A stretch of 64,000 bases of DNA from Asterochloris sp. CNOR1 (GCA_963969365.1 OZ017755.1:2666001-2730000), one strand, 5' to 3'. Counted from the first letter of the stretch, positions 1 through 11,800 are shown. Notes: generated from the letters alone by a model not told the origin. Program-made: numbers and translations.

Positions 1-3
1 GCC

Positions 4-120
4 AAGCCAGCCCAGCGGCTGCTGCGGGACTGGCGTCAGCATCACAGAGGCTCTGTGGCCTGCACACTGCCTGCGGCCAGACTGTCTGCTGCAGCCAAGC
101 AAGCCCAGTGGCTGCTGCAG
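4..120 (+). repeat. Acceptor-side echo before the first visible ALG10 exon
   Basis: Bases 4-40 repeat, with substitutions, the sequence at about 94-125 that includes the real acceptor (AGTGGCTGCTGCAG). In the upstream copy the CTGCAG acceptor has become CTGCGG. The offset is about 90 bp. Confidence 0.6.
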
Positions 121-3100
121 GGCACTGGAGAGGGCGCCTGCAGCACAGCAGCCCTACGCAGCACAAATGTAGCCCTGGGCATGGTCTGCTGGTGGCTCCT
201 CCTGCAGAGCTACAGGATGCTCCACCCGGGCATCACAGGCAGTCAGGCACTCACCATGGTCAGTGCCACAGCCTGTGCCTGCCTAATCTAACAGCCTGCC
301 TAACCCTACAATTGCAGCTTCTGCTGGCCAGTGAGCAGTGCTCTGCAATGCAATCTTCAGCAACGGTGCAGCAGCATTCAACAGCTGCTTGGCCATGGCC
401 TGCATTGTGCAGCACTGGCTTCAGCTGCCAGCAGGCAGTGCAGTGCATGCCACATCTGCTAACATGAGGCGTAACACCCTCTCCTGCAATACTTGTTGGC
501 CCCTGCTGAACCTGAAGGACAGGAACTCTGCAACACAGTTCAGAGCTGCTAGCAGGTAGTGCACACCACACTGCACTGCAGAGCGGCTGCGACTCCTCCC
601 CTGCAACCAAGTATTGCGTTGATTGCATAGTCCTGGGCCTTCCTGCTGCATCGACACACCTTCCTGGCTGCTGCAGCATTTGCCAGGCATACCACTCCCA
701 TCCATCTCCGGCACAGATGAGCATGGCAACAAGATTGCCCTGGCTGCAGCTAAGGGTCGACAATTTTGCAGACCTGCTGAGACTTGTTGTGCAAGGGTTT
801 CCAGCCTGGCGTGCCTATGCCGTCATGCAACCCTGGCTGCCCTGTGTGCAGTGCAGAGCCTGGCCCTGACACTCTTCCCCCTCCACTTCTTCTTCCACTT
901 CCTCTTCTACACTGACGTGGGCTCACTCACCGTCACGCTGGCAGCTTACCTGGTAAGCAGCACAGCAGAAGATGTGGCTGCCTGGCTTTGGGACTCAAGA
1001 AGGTAGCAAGGCGCTGGTTGTACTTTGTTTCATGTGCTGTGCCCCCCAATTGGATAGGAGCCTGGACAGCTTGCCTGGCGGGCAACACAGCTGTTGCAGC
1101 CATCTCTCAACCTGAGACAAGCCTGGACAAGACTTTGTTATCTTATGCTTTGCCCATGACCCAGAGTGCACAGAGGGCAAACCCAATTTTATGATGTTCA
1201 TGGCCTCTGCATGGCACTATCCTGAGAATGGTTTGTCAGTGTAGTCTGGACGAGCAAAGTAAATCCTTCTTCAAGGCAAGCAGAGCTCTTCAGTTCTGGG
1301 GCCTGGTTCATCAGGGGTCACCAGTTATGTCACCACTCTGCCCCGCCATATCCCTGTGCCAGTGCTGCTTCAGTCCATGAACTTCTGGCTGCAGGCGGCT
1401 GGCAGACGGCGCTATCACTGGGCGGCTCTGGCGGCAGCGGCTGCGGTGTTGTTCCGTCAGACCAATGCAGTCTGGGCACTGTGTACTCTTGCGGTGAGTC
1501 TGACCAAGAATCCAATGGCCGCTGCAGAGCAGGAGCTGTGCAGACTCCCTTTGGGGTTGGATCTGCACAACAGCACTGAGAAGGAGGCGGCCGCAAAGTC
1601 AGCTGTGTGTTGTGAGCCTGAATGCATCGGAGCCTGGCAGCTGTGTGGGTAGTCCCGTCTCAGCACTTTTGCATCCTGCAGCCATGCAGGTTTGTGACGT
1701 CCTGAAACCTCTGCAGCTTGCATTCCTGCAGCTGTTTGACGTGTTAAACCACTTGCAGGTATGTGTGTTGGACCGCTGCTGGGACACCACCTGCGGCCTC
1801 AGGCCTGGCACATACTGTGCCACACGGCCGGAACCGGCCGCATCAACAGCTGCAGCGGCGGCGCAGCACAGCTCTGTGCTAAACCCCCCAACCCCGGCGA
1901 CACTGCCGAGGGAGGTACAGGTCACGCTGGCACAAGCCTGGCGCCTGCGACTACAGCTTTTGTCAGACCTCTGGAGCCTGGCTGCCGTGCCAGTCTGCTT
2001 CGCCGCATTCGTGGCCGTGAACGGAGGCATCGTGGTTGGGGACAAGCTAGCCCACGCCCCTGTGCGCCACACCATGCAGCCGCTGTACTTTGCGCTGTTT
2101 GCTAACCTGGGCCTGGCCCCAGTCCTGCTTGCACCCAGCAGGTAATATAATTTTGTGGGAAATCAGCGCATGCTCTCATGCAGTCATGCAGGTGCTTTCA
2201 TGCACATCATGGGAGTGTCTGTTGCATGGCTTCCACCATGATGACCTGTCTGTCAGCCAGCTCACATAACCCACCAGGGGCAGGGAACCTGCTCTGCACA
2301 GCCCTGTCTGCCACAAACCGCCTCAGATCAGAGGCTTGCCCAGCACACACCAGCAGCCTTTTCTGACTGCAAGCAGAGGCTTATATCTGCCTGCCATAGG
2401 CCTGCTTGCCACTGGCTTGCAGAAGAGCCGCATGTCACCCCTGGGGCTTGCTCTGCAGGCTGCGACTGTTGATGAGACGGCTGAGCTGGAAGCTGGAGCA
2501 CAGGCCTGCACTGACCTCGGCAGGTCTGGGTGCAGCGCTGGCAGTGATTGTGGCCTGCATCTCCAAGGGCACGCTGGTGCACCCATACCTCCTAGCAGAC
2601 AACAGGTGGGTCTGTGTATGTTGCAGCTATACCTCTGGCAGACAACAGGTGGGCCCATCTCCAGTGCAGCCACATCTCCGGGCAGACACCAGGTGGTTTG
2701 GACCAGTTTGTACCTATACCTCCTGACAGACCACAGGTGGGCCTGCCTCCAGTGCACCCTTATCTCCTAGCAGACAAGAGGTGGACATGCCAATGTTGCA
2801 CCTGTACCTCTTCCGGCAGACCACAGGTGGGCCTGCTTCTGTGCACTGATACGTCCTGGCAAACACCAGGTGAGGCTGCCTCAGGGGCTCTCATCACCCC
2901 CAGACAACAGGTGGGCATGGCAATGTGATTGTCCAGCCTGGGCTAGTGCTGCATAGCATCAGCAGGGTCTCAACACCGCCATGGCCTTGTTCTTAAGCAG
3001 ATTTTCACTGAGTATGATACCCTGCAACACTTGCCTTATTATTGCTGGGCACCACGGGCTCGTAAATCGCTGCTCTGCAAACCCACTGACTTTGTCTGCC

Positions 3101-3696
3101 ATTGCAGGCACTGTACTTTCTACCTCTGGCCCGAGATCTTTGCCTGCCACTTGGCTGTGCACTATGCCTAACACTGGCCTATCATGCAAGACTGCTGCTG
3201 TGCAACTCATGGCACTGACAGTCTCTGCGCAGCAGGCATTACACCTTCTACCTGTGGCGCAAGGTCTTTGCTCGCCACTGGGCTGTGCGCTATGCCTTGG
3301 CACCAGCCTACCTCTTCAGCTGCTGCAACCTGTGGCATGCGCTGGCTGCTCAGCGCATCAGGCTGCTGGTGCTGGGGCTGGCTTTGAGCACAGCCCTGAC
3401 TCTGGTGCCTGCATGGCTTATAGAGTTCAGGTGAGGCGTGCTTCTCTGCACGAGGCACCCCTCCCTTTGCAGTTGCCTGCTTTCCAACAGCAGGCCGCTT
3501 GGAACCCAAGTCCTGTTGATGCAGGTATTTCACAACACCTTTTATGATGGTGGCTTTGCACTTGCCACCGCCCAGTCTACGGCAAGGCTTGACCCTCTGT
3601 CTTGGTTTTGCTCTGGTGAATGCTGGCACCATTTATGTCTTCCTCTGTCGCCCCTACACCTGGGCTGACGGCAGCACAGCAAGATTTATCTGGTGA
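121..3696 (+). CDS. ALG10: ALG10 dolichyl-phosphoglucose glucosyltransferase (5' partial)
   Basis: This is the ER membrane alpha-1,2-glucosyltransferase that adds the last glucose to the dolichol-linked N-glycan precursor. Seven exons are supported: 121-258, 857-952, 1395-1493, 1759-2141, 2459-2605, 3236-3430 and 3525-3696, with compatible codon phases. Family landmarks appear in order: CSTAALR near the start, LFPLHFFFHFLFYTDVGS, LFRQTNAVWAL, VNGGIVVGDK, HPYLLADNR followed by HYTFYLWRKVF, AWLIEFRYF, and the family-typical C-terminal RFIW before TGA. Several stretches are strongly hydrophobic, as expected of a multi-pass protein. The N-terminal part (first loop and first membrane segments) lies left of the window. 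The 3' end is 58 bp from the convergent 3' end of the next gene. Introns carry degenerate copies of the exon edges, listed separately. Confidence 0.9.
2586..2930 (+). repeat. Eight-copy donor-site tandem array in ALG10 intron
   Basis: The real exon end and donor (GCAGACAACAG|GTGGG, around 2594-2610) are followed by seven degenerate copies beginning near 2637, 2680, 2725, 2769, 2815, 2858 and 2900, a spacing of 42-46 bp. Most copies keep an AGGTGG or AGGTGAG donor-like core. The unit also carries the exon's CCATACCTCCTAGC segment. The array fills the first 325 bp of the intron. Confidence 0.9.
3106..3304 (+). repeat. Acceptor-side exon echo in ALG10 intron
   Basis: Bases 3106-3178 are a degenerate copy of 3232-3304, offset about 126 bp. 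The second copy is the real acceptor and the start of the HYTFYLWRKVF exon. The upstream copy keeps a TGCAG acceptor but has several substitutions that break the protein motif. Confidence 0.85.
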
Positions 3697-3754
3697 CACT
3701 GCACAATGAAATTAATTCAAACTCATGACCACTGAAAGTCTAAGAGAGGGGATC
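3697..3754. other. 58-bp convergent intergenic gap
   Basis: Two genes end tail to tail here. The 3' untranslated regions must overlap or be extremely short. No clear poly(A) signal is visible in the gap. Confidence 0.6.
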
Positions 3755-6700
3755 TCAGATCTGTTTTGCACGCCAGTCAAGGGCACCATTATCTGTTAAG
3801 TCCTCATCAGAAGAGTCTGCATCACTGTTGCTGTCCAGCAGGACATCTGCAGCCCGCCGGCGCTTCCTCACAGGCTCTGTAATGGATACTGGCCTAGAGG
3901 CGAAGTCAGGGTCCACATCCTCCAGCACTTCCTCCAGTGGGTTCTGCTCAGATGATGAGGCCTCAGGCTGCTTGCGTTTGAGCTGCTGCAGCCGCTCCCA
4001 GCGCACTCTGCAGACAACAGCATCATTACTTCCGGACTGTGGCAACCTTGAAGCCTGGGTGCCTCCAATGCCAGGAGCATCAGCATCGCCTCCAGGGGGC
4101 CCTGCTTGATGATGAGGCCTCAGACTGCTTGCGCTCAAGGCTGCTGCAGCACTCAGGCTGCCAACATACCCTGCAAGCCAGATCTGATGGGCTTTGACTT
4201 TGGTGCAGAGATTGCTGTCTGCACTCAGACCTGTGCACTTGCTGTCCCTACACCCTGCAGACGACCAAATTTCAGGTGGCCTGGGCTGCAGCAAGGCTGC
4301 AGAGTTGCACCCGGTGCTTGTGGGGAGGTGCTGCAGGTGGGCCCCCAGCATCCCTCCGATGAGCGCATCTGTGTGGTGACTGAGCAGCAGGCAGGCTGCA
4401 CGCAGGCATGTGGTAGGTTGACTCTTATAACACTGCAGGCGCTCCAACAACGCTCTGCAGGTGACGTTACACCTGTGAGACCATGCTGCAGGGGTTCTTC
4501 TTGCGCTGCTTGCATACCAGCACCTGCAGTCCCTCCAGCCACAGCCTGCATGGAGCCCATCAAACCCACCTCACGCTGCTGCTGCCACTGTTTCTGCTTA
4601 GCCACAGCCTCAGCAGCTACCCTGCAACCCCGTTGCCAGCCCCCAGCTGCCTCTGACTACAGCAGTTGCCCCTGCGCATCTCTCCTCATGAGGCCATCAA
4701 AAATGCAGGATCTACACTCTTTCCCCTGACCAGCAAGCAGGAGCCAGCATGAAACCCACACCAGCCCAACGGTGCTCCTGCTGCTCTCGCTCACCTGCTG
4801 CCTCAGCAGCCTTTTCCTGTGTCTTCTTGCACCCCTCAATCAGCGTGCCGGCTGCCCACACAGGGCTGCTCCCAGCCCACCTCCACTCATCTTGCCTGGA
4901 ATGGACCCACTCGCCCAAGCATCCCATTTACAGACCAGACATTCCACCAGCCACCCCAGCCCACCTCTGCTCATGCTGCTCCCGCTCAGCCCTCTCCGTG
5001 GCTGCCTCGGCGGCATCCTCCTGTTCCTTTTTGTCTGCCTCTTGCACATCTGCTGCGATGTCCTTCAGGAAAGCCTCGTACTCCAGCTTGGGGTCCTTCC
5101 TGGGCGGCAGCTTTTCGCCGCGCGCCTTGGCATCTGCTGCCTTGTCCTGGAAGAAGCCTGCAGTGAGCAGTGCAGAGGTGGCATTGGGCAGCACAGAGAG
5201 TTGCTTGTGTCGGTGGGAGCCTGCAAATACTGCAGGATGAGATGCGCAGCTTGATTCCTTAGGAGGGGTGTGAGTTGTTGTTTGCTGTGTTGACCTGCTG
5301 GAAGTCTCCTTACTGAGGTGGCCTGCAGAAGGGGATGGTAGGGGAGCATCTCTGCTGAGCAAGCATGTGTGCTGAGTGCCACTGGGGCTGGCCTGCACGA
5401 CCAGGGCGGGACGCTACAGGGCAGCACCTGTTGCATGGCGCCAGACATCCTTCATAGATCAGCAACATCTCAGCAAGTCGGCAGGAGCCAGTGGGGCATA
5501 CCACGCGGAGCAGGGCCGACAAGGATGCGGCACACATGAGATGGGCCGGGACTGTTGGCAGGGCAGCGCCTGTTGCATGGTGCCAGACATTGCAGCGAAG
5601 GCTCAGCGGTATCTCAGCAAAGTGGCTGAAGCCAGTTGAGACCACCACGCATAGCAAGGCATGTGCGGCAAAGCCACAGCAGTGCTTGCAAACCGGTAGC
5701 ATGCTTGGCAGTGCTGACCTTTGGGCAGGGCGGCGGACTTGGTGTCTCCCTTTTGGCTGGCGGAGGACTGTGCCACTGGCACTGGGACATCTGCTGCGGT
5801 GGACTCGTCTGGTGCATCATCATCAGCACCCACCGCCTCCTGCACAATGTACCTGGACTCAAACTAGCAGGTGGGCTGAGCTGTCTCGGCGCACAAAGCA
5901 TACTATTGCCAGCATTGGCGGGATGGCGGCATGTTGCTGGCATGTCTCATAGGGCTGCACAGGGCACAGGGAGTGGCCATGCTCGCGCCCTGCTCATTGG
6001 CCCAGGTGCCTGTTGGTTCAGATGAGACACTGCAAATTGCAAAGCTCTGATTATGCAGTTTGGCACCAGTGCCCAACAATGAAACGTGCAGGCCTTGGAC
6101 ACACCACCAGCACCACAGAAGGCCCCCACTTGTTGGGAGTGTTTCAGGAGGTAAAGCAGCTCTGCCTTGTGGCGCCAGACCACTTCTTGACACCCAATGA
6201 GGATGACCCCAGGCTGGCCACTGCAGACTGTTCTAGCAGGAATGGGGTCACCGACTGCTGGAGGGAATACAAAGGGGGGCCCCGCTGCATTGTGGCTCCA
6301 AAGCCACTCTGCCAGCAGCCAGCGAGAAAGACCCAAGGCTGGCCAGCCCAGATTGGGGCTACAGCTGTGCAATCCCCACCTGCTGGAAGAAGTCAGATGG
6401 CAAAGCCACATTGCCAGCAGCAGTCAAGCATGACTCAAGGCTGGCAAATCTAGATGGATCACACGGAAGCCGAGGTTGCACCAGCTGGATGAACTAAGAA
6501 GATTGGGTCAATACTGCCCTGTAATGCCACAATCACTTTGCCAGAAGCTGTCGAGCATGAGCCAAGGCTAGCAATCCAAATCAAGCTTCACGGGTGCTCA
6601 ATTCCACCTGCTGGAAGAAGTCAGAAGGTAGGGCAGCGCTGCCCTGTGACGTCAGGCTGACTCCACTGGCAGCTGTCGACAAGGACCCACGCCCCTGCAA

Positions 6701-8499
6701 GCTGCTCTGAATGTCAGCTGCCAGTGTGTCTGCCTCCCCCTCCTCTCCATAGTTTGCTGCCAATATGGAGTTGGCTGGAGAGGCCTCCCTGCCGGGGCGG
6801 GGCGTTGCCCCGCTGCCACTCTTGGAGGCAGCCTGGGGGCCGCTCACAAGCCCTGCAGCCACAGAGAGCAAGGGTTTCCAGGCTGGCTGGAGACCTGCCC
6901 TGCAGAGGCACCAACGCACACCTGATGCACAAGCCATCCTTCGAAATAGCTTACAGCAAAAAGGAAACACAAGCAACAACGCGACAAACATGTGACCTTT
7001 GAACCTTATAGAGGCGACTCCCTGGCAGGCATGGCAGTGCTGCCCGCATCAGGGCTCACCAGCTGGCAGCTCGTCCCCCATGCTGGCTGTGGAGCGCAGC
7101 TGCGCCTTGGTGGCCCCCTCCTGCACCTGAGCGCGCTGGCTGCCGCCAGAGGGAGCTGTTGCAGCACTGCCTGCAGACAGGCCGGATGCGGTGCTGTAAG
7201 CTGCTCTGGAGCCTGTTGGCTGATGATGCAAGGACCGGCCCCATGGCAAGCCACTGGAAGCATTGCATGCTGGCTGGGCGGCAGAGGGCTGACCACAGTA
7301 CGCCCAAAAAAACGAAAGAAGGTCATAGATGAGTTTAGGCAAGCCAGAGGTGACACATCTCCAAGCAAACATTGGCCAGCGGCAGCTTTGCGCAGGTGCA
7401 GGCTATGGTTGTGGGCAGCCATAGCTTTGCCCCTGCCCAGCACCAGCAAAGCGAAGGTTGCTCCCACCTTATCGCGGCATGGCCAGCCCACAGACCCCTG
7501 ACCTGCCCCCTTACAGCATTGGGACAGAGGCCTCCCGCCCCACACAGGGCAACTTCCAAAATCTCTCGTCTGCCACATCAATTTGAATGAATTATGCCTC
7601 TGGTTGCCCACCAGGTGAGCTGCAATGAGTCACCTGCCCCTCCAGCATTCACGCTGGGCCCTCCGCTGGGCGCCGCCTGCACCACAGTGAGCTGCGGCCG
7701 TTGGCTGCTGGTGGCACCCCCTGCAGAGTCCTGCTGCTGCTGCTGGGGCCGCACTGCTGCGCCACCCTGCTGCGTGACATGCAGTCCCTCTCCAGGCAGG
7801 CCTGCGCTTGAGCTGGAAGGAGCGGAGCCAGCGGGACGTGGCTGGCGTGGGGCAGGCGGCAGCATAGCGCTCCTGGCTGCGCTCTGCAGGCAAGGGAGAG
7901 GCTCGCGTTGCGTGTGGAAGGACCTCTTTGTAGTATGTCAAGCTGGAGCGGGGCTGCCACAAGGTCCATGCTGCATGCTGCTGTTATTGCTCCCGCCAAT
8001 GCCTCCCTCGACCAAGCACATGAGAACGTGCAGTCCCTGATGCACTGCTGCTGTGAAGTATGTGGTCGACTGCCTCAATGCTGCTGTCAGCAAGCTGCAA
8101 GAGCAGCGCTGAGCTGAGCAGCGCTGAGCAGGGCAGCTGCAGCATGCAAAATCTGAAAGCATCTACATTGCATGCAGCAGTCATCACCTGCTTGGCAGCT
8201 GCTGCCCTCTGTTCCTCAGCCTGCTTTGCCTGTGCGGCAACTACAGCTGCCTTCTGAGCACGTAGCGCCTTCATCTGCTGCTTGGCTGCCATTCCGCCCT
8301 GCAGCTTCAAACAGATGTATTCCCTGCATTGCATGAGTTGTCCAACAACCTGCAGCAGACAAGATGCACTCACAGAGGATCCGGATCCGCTGCGTTTGTG
8401 TGCTTTGGCATCGCGGAAGGCCTTCAGCTCCTCGGGTGTCATGTTGGGCGACTCAGAATGCAATTGGTCCTGGTCCACAGCTGTGGAGCTTGATCCCAT
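3755..8499 (-). CDS. ZNF830: ZNF830/CCDC16-like nuclear protein
   Basis: ZNF830 (CCDC16) proteins are nuclear factors linked to pre-mRNA splicing and genome stability. Exons in transcript order: 8374-8499, 8188-8298, 7634-7883, 7060-7170, 6608-6852, 5719-5839, 4965-5157 and 3755-4007; phases agree at each listed junction. The family signature is in the C-terminal half: an LPSDFFQQ motif, then LPKGFFQDKAADAKARGEK spanning a splice junction, an acidic coiled-coil stretch, and a C-terminus with an acidic serine cluster and GALDWRAKQI, like the DWRVK ending of animal ZNF830. The N-terminus has MTPEELKAF and a Lys/Ala/Gln-rich helix, as expected just before the zinc finger. The C2H2 finger that should follow was not found between 7884 and 8187, so an exon may be missing from this model or decayed. 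The middle is low-complexity and Gln/Ser/Ala-rich. Confidence 0.75.
4745..4965 (-). repeat. Donor-side echoes in last ZNF830-like intron
   Basis: On the minus strand, sequence around the real donor at 4965 (a Glu/Ala-rich exon end followed by GTGGGCTGG) is repeated in degenerate form near 4850-4900 and 4745-4810. A matching acceptor-side echo lies at 4101-4150, copying the start of the last exon. Confidence 0.6.
5410..5690. repeat. Two-copy tandem duplication (about 143 bp) in ZNF830-like intron
   Basis: Bases 5410-5530 and 5553-5690 are diverged direct repeats sharing GGGCAGC, CCTGTTGCATGG and ATCTCAGCAA blocks. Both lie in the intron 5158-5718. Confidence 0.7.
6370..6620 (-). repeat. Donor-side echo array in ZNF830-like intron
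   Basis: The real donor region (about 6595-6680, exon end LPSDFFQQ) is copied in degenerate form at about 6470-6570 and 6370-6440. Both echoes keep CACCTGCTGGA- or CACCAGCTGGA-like exon-end and donor sequence. The 6470 copy also keeps the downstream block around CTGTCGA. Spacing is about 105-125 bp. Confidence 0.75.
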
Positions 8500-8840
8500 G
8501 CGACCCCCAGCAGCATGAGCCTGTGGCAGCGCTCTGGCTGGCCCACATCTTCGCAAACTGTCCTTGCTGCAGGCGCCCTTGAAGCAACAGTTGTCACTTT
8601 GACTACAACAGCAGCATAGCTGGCCAAGGGAAGTGAAGGCTCATCCTGTGATGTTCTGTGTCTTGCTCTACAGACTTCAGCCTGATCTCAAGCTCAGCCT
8701 TGCATGCTTGCCTGTGAACCCAGGCAGGTCAGGTTCAGCGAGGCCCTCTGTCATGGCTGCAGCGGAGCAGCCCACAGGGTCAGCGAGGTCCTGTTTGAGC
8801 TGCAACGGGGCAGCCCACAGCTTCACTGGCACCCTCTGTC
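8500..8840. promoter_or_regulatory. Divergent intergenic region (putative shared promoter)
   Basis: This interval separates the start of the minus-strand ZNF830-like gene from the plus-strand Crinkler/RHS-type gene. It is too short for two extended promoters. No TATA-like element is obvious. It contains a decayed copy of the neighbouring start-codon exon at 8742-8773. Confidence 0.4.
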
Positions 8841-8867
8841 ATGGCTGCATCAGAGCAGCAGCAGGAG
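8742..8867 (+). repeat. Duplicated start-codon exon
   Basis: CTCTGTCATGGCTGCA occurs at about 8742 and again at about 8834, followed in both by a GAGCAGC-containing segment. The second copy ends in GAG|GTAAGC and is the 27-bp first coding exon of the next gene. The first copy has lost the donor. Confidence 0.65.
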
Positions 8868-11800
8868 GTAAGCGCAATGACAGTGAGCTGAGCGTGCTGT
8901 CACGCCGGAAAGTGCTCTGCTGGCAGAGAGCCTGCTGACAAATTTGGCATGCTGTGCACTGAAGCTATTGGCACTGAGCCATCTTCATGCCACTCTGCTG
9001 CCAATTCAGGTGCTGAAGGTGGCTAAAAATGCTGCTCAGCTGCGGGAGCTGCTGACAGAGGGGGGCCTGCCCGCGGAGCAGCTCTGTGGCTTCAGAGATT
9101 CGCATCTGGAGAACCTGTTGAACAAGGGACTCAGCACGCTGCAGCTGCTTGCCACTGCAGACAAGGCTGTGCTTATAGAGCCCACCTTTGCTCCCTCTCA
9201 CCCTTCGCCGTGCACTTCTGGATAAATTCAACCCAGCTGCCCTCACTGCCAGCACAGGTGGGAGCTGCTCAACATGCTGCGCATGACATCAGGTGCTTGG
9301 TGGCAACACAGGCCATGGCTGGGTGATGGGTCCGTGCAGGTGGGCTGCAGCTTGTGTGCTGGCTCAGCTGGTGGGACGCTTCCACCATAGTAGTCATCTC
9401 CTTTGGACCAGGGAGTGGCCCCATGTCTGTGGGCAAGGGTGCCAGCGGCTGTACCAAAGCGTCACCGTAGCTCTCAGATGCCAGTGCATGGGCGCCCCTC
9501 ATGGGCCATACTTGCTGGCGGTGGTGCACTGGGTGGGTGAAGGCGCAGCCTGGCATGCTGCCGCTGCTGGTGAAGCCTGGTTGCCTTGATGCATGTTGAT
9601 GGCCACAGCTCCTCATTGGTGACTGCATATGATTGGTGTCCAATGCTTGAGGTGCGCTGAGACAAGTGCAGATGATTTTTCTCGCACAGCTAGGTGTCTC
9701 ATACAAGCTGCGCCTTGAGACTGCAGGGTTGTCTGTGGCTGCCACATGTCCAGTGGCCAAGGCAGGCAGGATGACGCACCAGTTGCCTTTGCACACATTG
9801 CATCCATTTGGGCAGTGCGGTCTGACTGAGAACGTCCTTTTTGTACACGAAAGTGGGGTCATGAGGCTGACAGCTGGAGGGACATCAAAGCCGGCCCGAG
9901 CAACAAGCCACGTGCAGGTGACAAGCATGCCCCTTTTCATCTTGCTCACCCGGCACACCTGTTGGACCTTGCTGCAATCCTTCTGACCCAGGCAGATCAT
10001 ATGGCATGCTCCTTGGGCTGACTGCGGTCCTGAATGCGTGTCTGCAGTCTTGCCTGCTCCTTCCCCGCTGGATAACCCCCGCGAAGGTGTGCTGGGCAGA
10101 ATGCAAGCCAAAACCCTTTGTCACACTGCGGGAAGAGTCCTGTGAGAGGCTGTTCAACATCATGAGCACAAAGGGTCTGGTGCTCATCAAGGCACCGCCT
10201 TGCACCGGCAAGACCTCTCAGCTGCAGCTGATGAACCTCTGGCTCAGTGATCAGCCAAGTGGTCAGCCGCTTGAAGTGATCCACATCAGCTTCCTTCTGC
10301 TGGATGACCAGGACGATGTTGTGGAGTTCATTGAGCGCCGCGCCAAGCCCACCAGCTGGAAAGACATCAAAGCAGGTGCAGAGATAGACAGACCTAGCCG
10401 CAGCGTCGAGCTGCATCACAGCGGCAGCGTCAACTTGCCTGCTGGTACGGCTGCTGTGAGCTTGTCAAATAGTTCTGTCGGGAGGCAGCACATCAAGCCA
10501 TGCACGGCGGTCATGCAATGAGAGCAGCAAACTGAAGCATTGCTTGCATGCAGAAGGACTGTGCTCATTGTCTGCAGGTGGTGTCCGCCGTGTCTGCCTC
10601 TTTAATGAGGTGCAGAAGCTGTACAAGGACCACGGAGGACGCCGCAGGGCCTTCTGGGAGTGGGCGAAGGCATGTGCAGTGACGGAGAAGGGTGAGAGCA
10701 GTCTCACCTCCATCCTCATGGCTGCAGCTTATGGCGATAAACGCAGTGGCTTCTGTGGTGCTAGCCCAGACAGCCCAGTCAGTACCCTTCTGGACCTGGT
10801 AGACGAACAGCTGGTGTCCTTGGCGCCCTGGACCCCCAAATCTGGCAGCCTTCAGCTGACCGACAGCGAGTGGGCACAACTGTGGGACGCCTTCCTTTGC
10901 CAGACTCGCATTGATCTCCATCTAGTTTCTGGAACCAGTCTACTTTGCTGGGTTGGAATCTGCTTGCTGCTGGTTGCCTTTGCTGGATGCGACCATGCGC
11001 TCTAGGCAGGGTCGCATCCCATCCAAGCTTCTCGACGTCTCTGTTTTGCAGGTGGGCCTCCTAATGCACTGCCTGGACCACCTGGTAAAGGAGCTTGTGG
11101 GTGAACTTGCCAAGCCCGCGTGCGCTGACGCAAAATGCCATGTGAGCATTTCCTCTCGGTTGACGCTTGGGCCCCTTTGCAGCCCCATGCTGCTTGCTGA
11201 TTCTGCTGTTGCAACACTATAGTCACCGTGCAGCCCCAAACAATGTGCGGCCCTCTATGCAGATTCAAACTGGGGGCTGAGAGGTTCATTAGTGACCTCC
11301 CATGGCAGCGCTCAGTCCTCAGCTATCAAACACTGCGAGACACAGGCGCCTGTCCTCTTTCGAGGCAACTGCTATGGCAGGAGCCTATGGACTTCCCACA
11401 TGACCCAGCCATGGCTGCAGCAGCCCTACAGCTCATCAAGAATGGACAAGTCATCAGCGACCATGACAGGTACGCCCCACATCATCTGCTTTTGCTCAAC
11501 ACCACATTAAGGAGCCTTAGGCCTTGTTTGCAGCGCCATGCCTTGAATGCAGCCTCAGGGGTGTTGGAAGGGTCTTCTTGGTTCAGTGAAACAGATCAGC
11601 CTGCCAGGCTTGTAGATAGCATGGCAGAGTCAGCAACTGGTGCTCCAAGACACTAATACCCACCCAGCAGCGCAACTGTGTGCAAGCAAGTTTGAGTGTT
11701 TCTGACTGCAGTCCAATCCATCAGCCCGTTGCATAGGGTGTACTTCCTCAGGCAGCACTATAGGGGCCAGCAGCAGAAGCGGCCACCAAGCCAGAGCGTG

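Noticed and set aside
9269-10111. 280-codon antisense open frame over the Crinkler/RHS-type locus
   Set aside because: No recognisable domain; it overlaps the P-loop exon on the other strand. Long chance frames are common in this GC-rich sequence.
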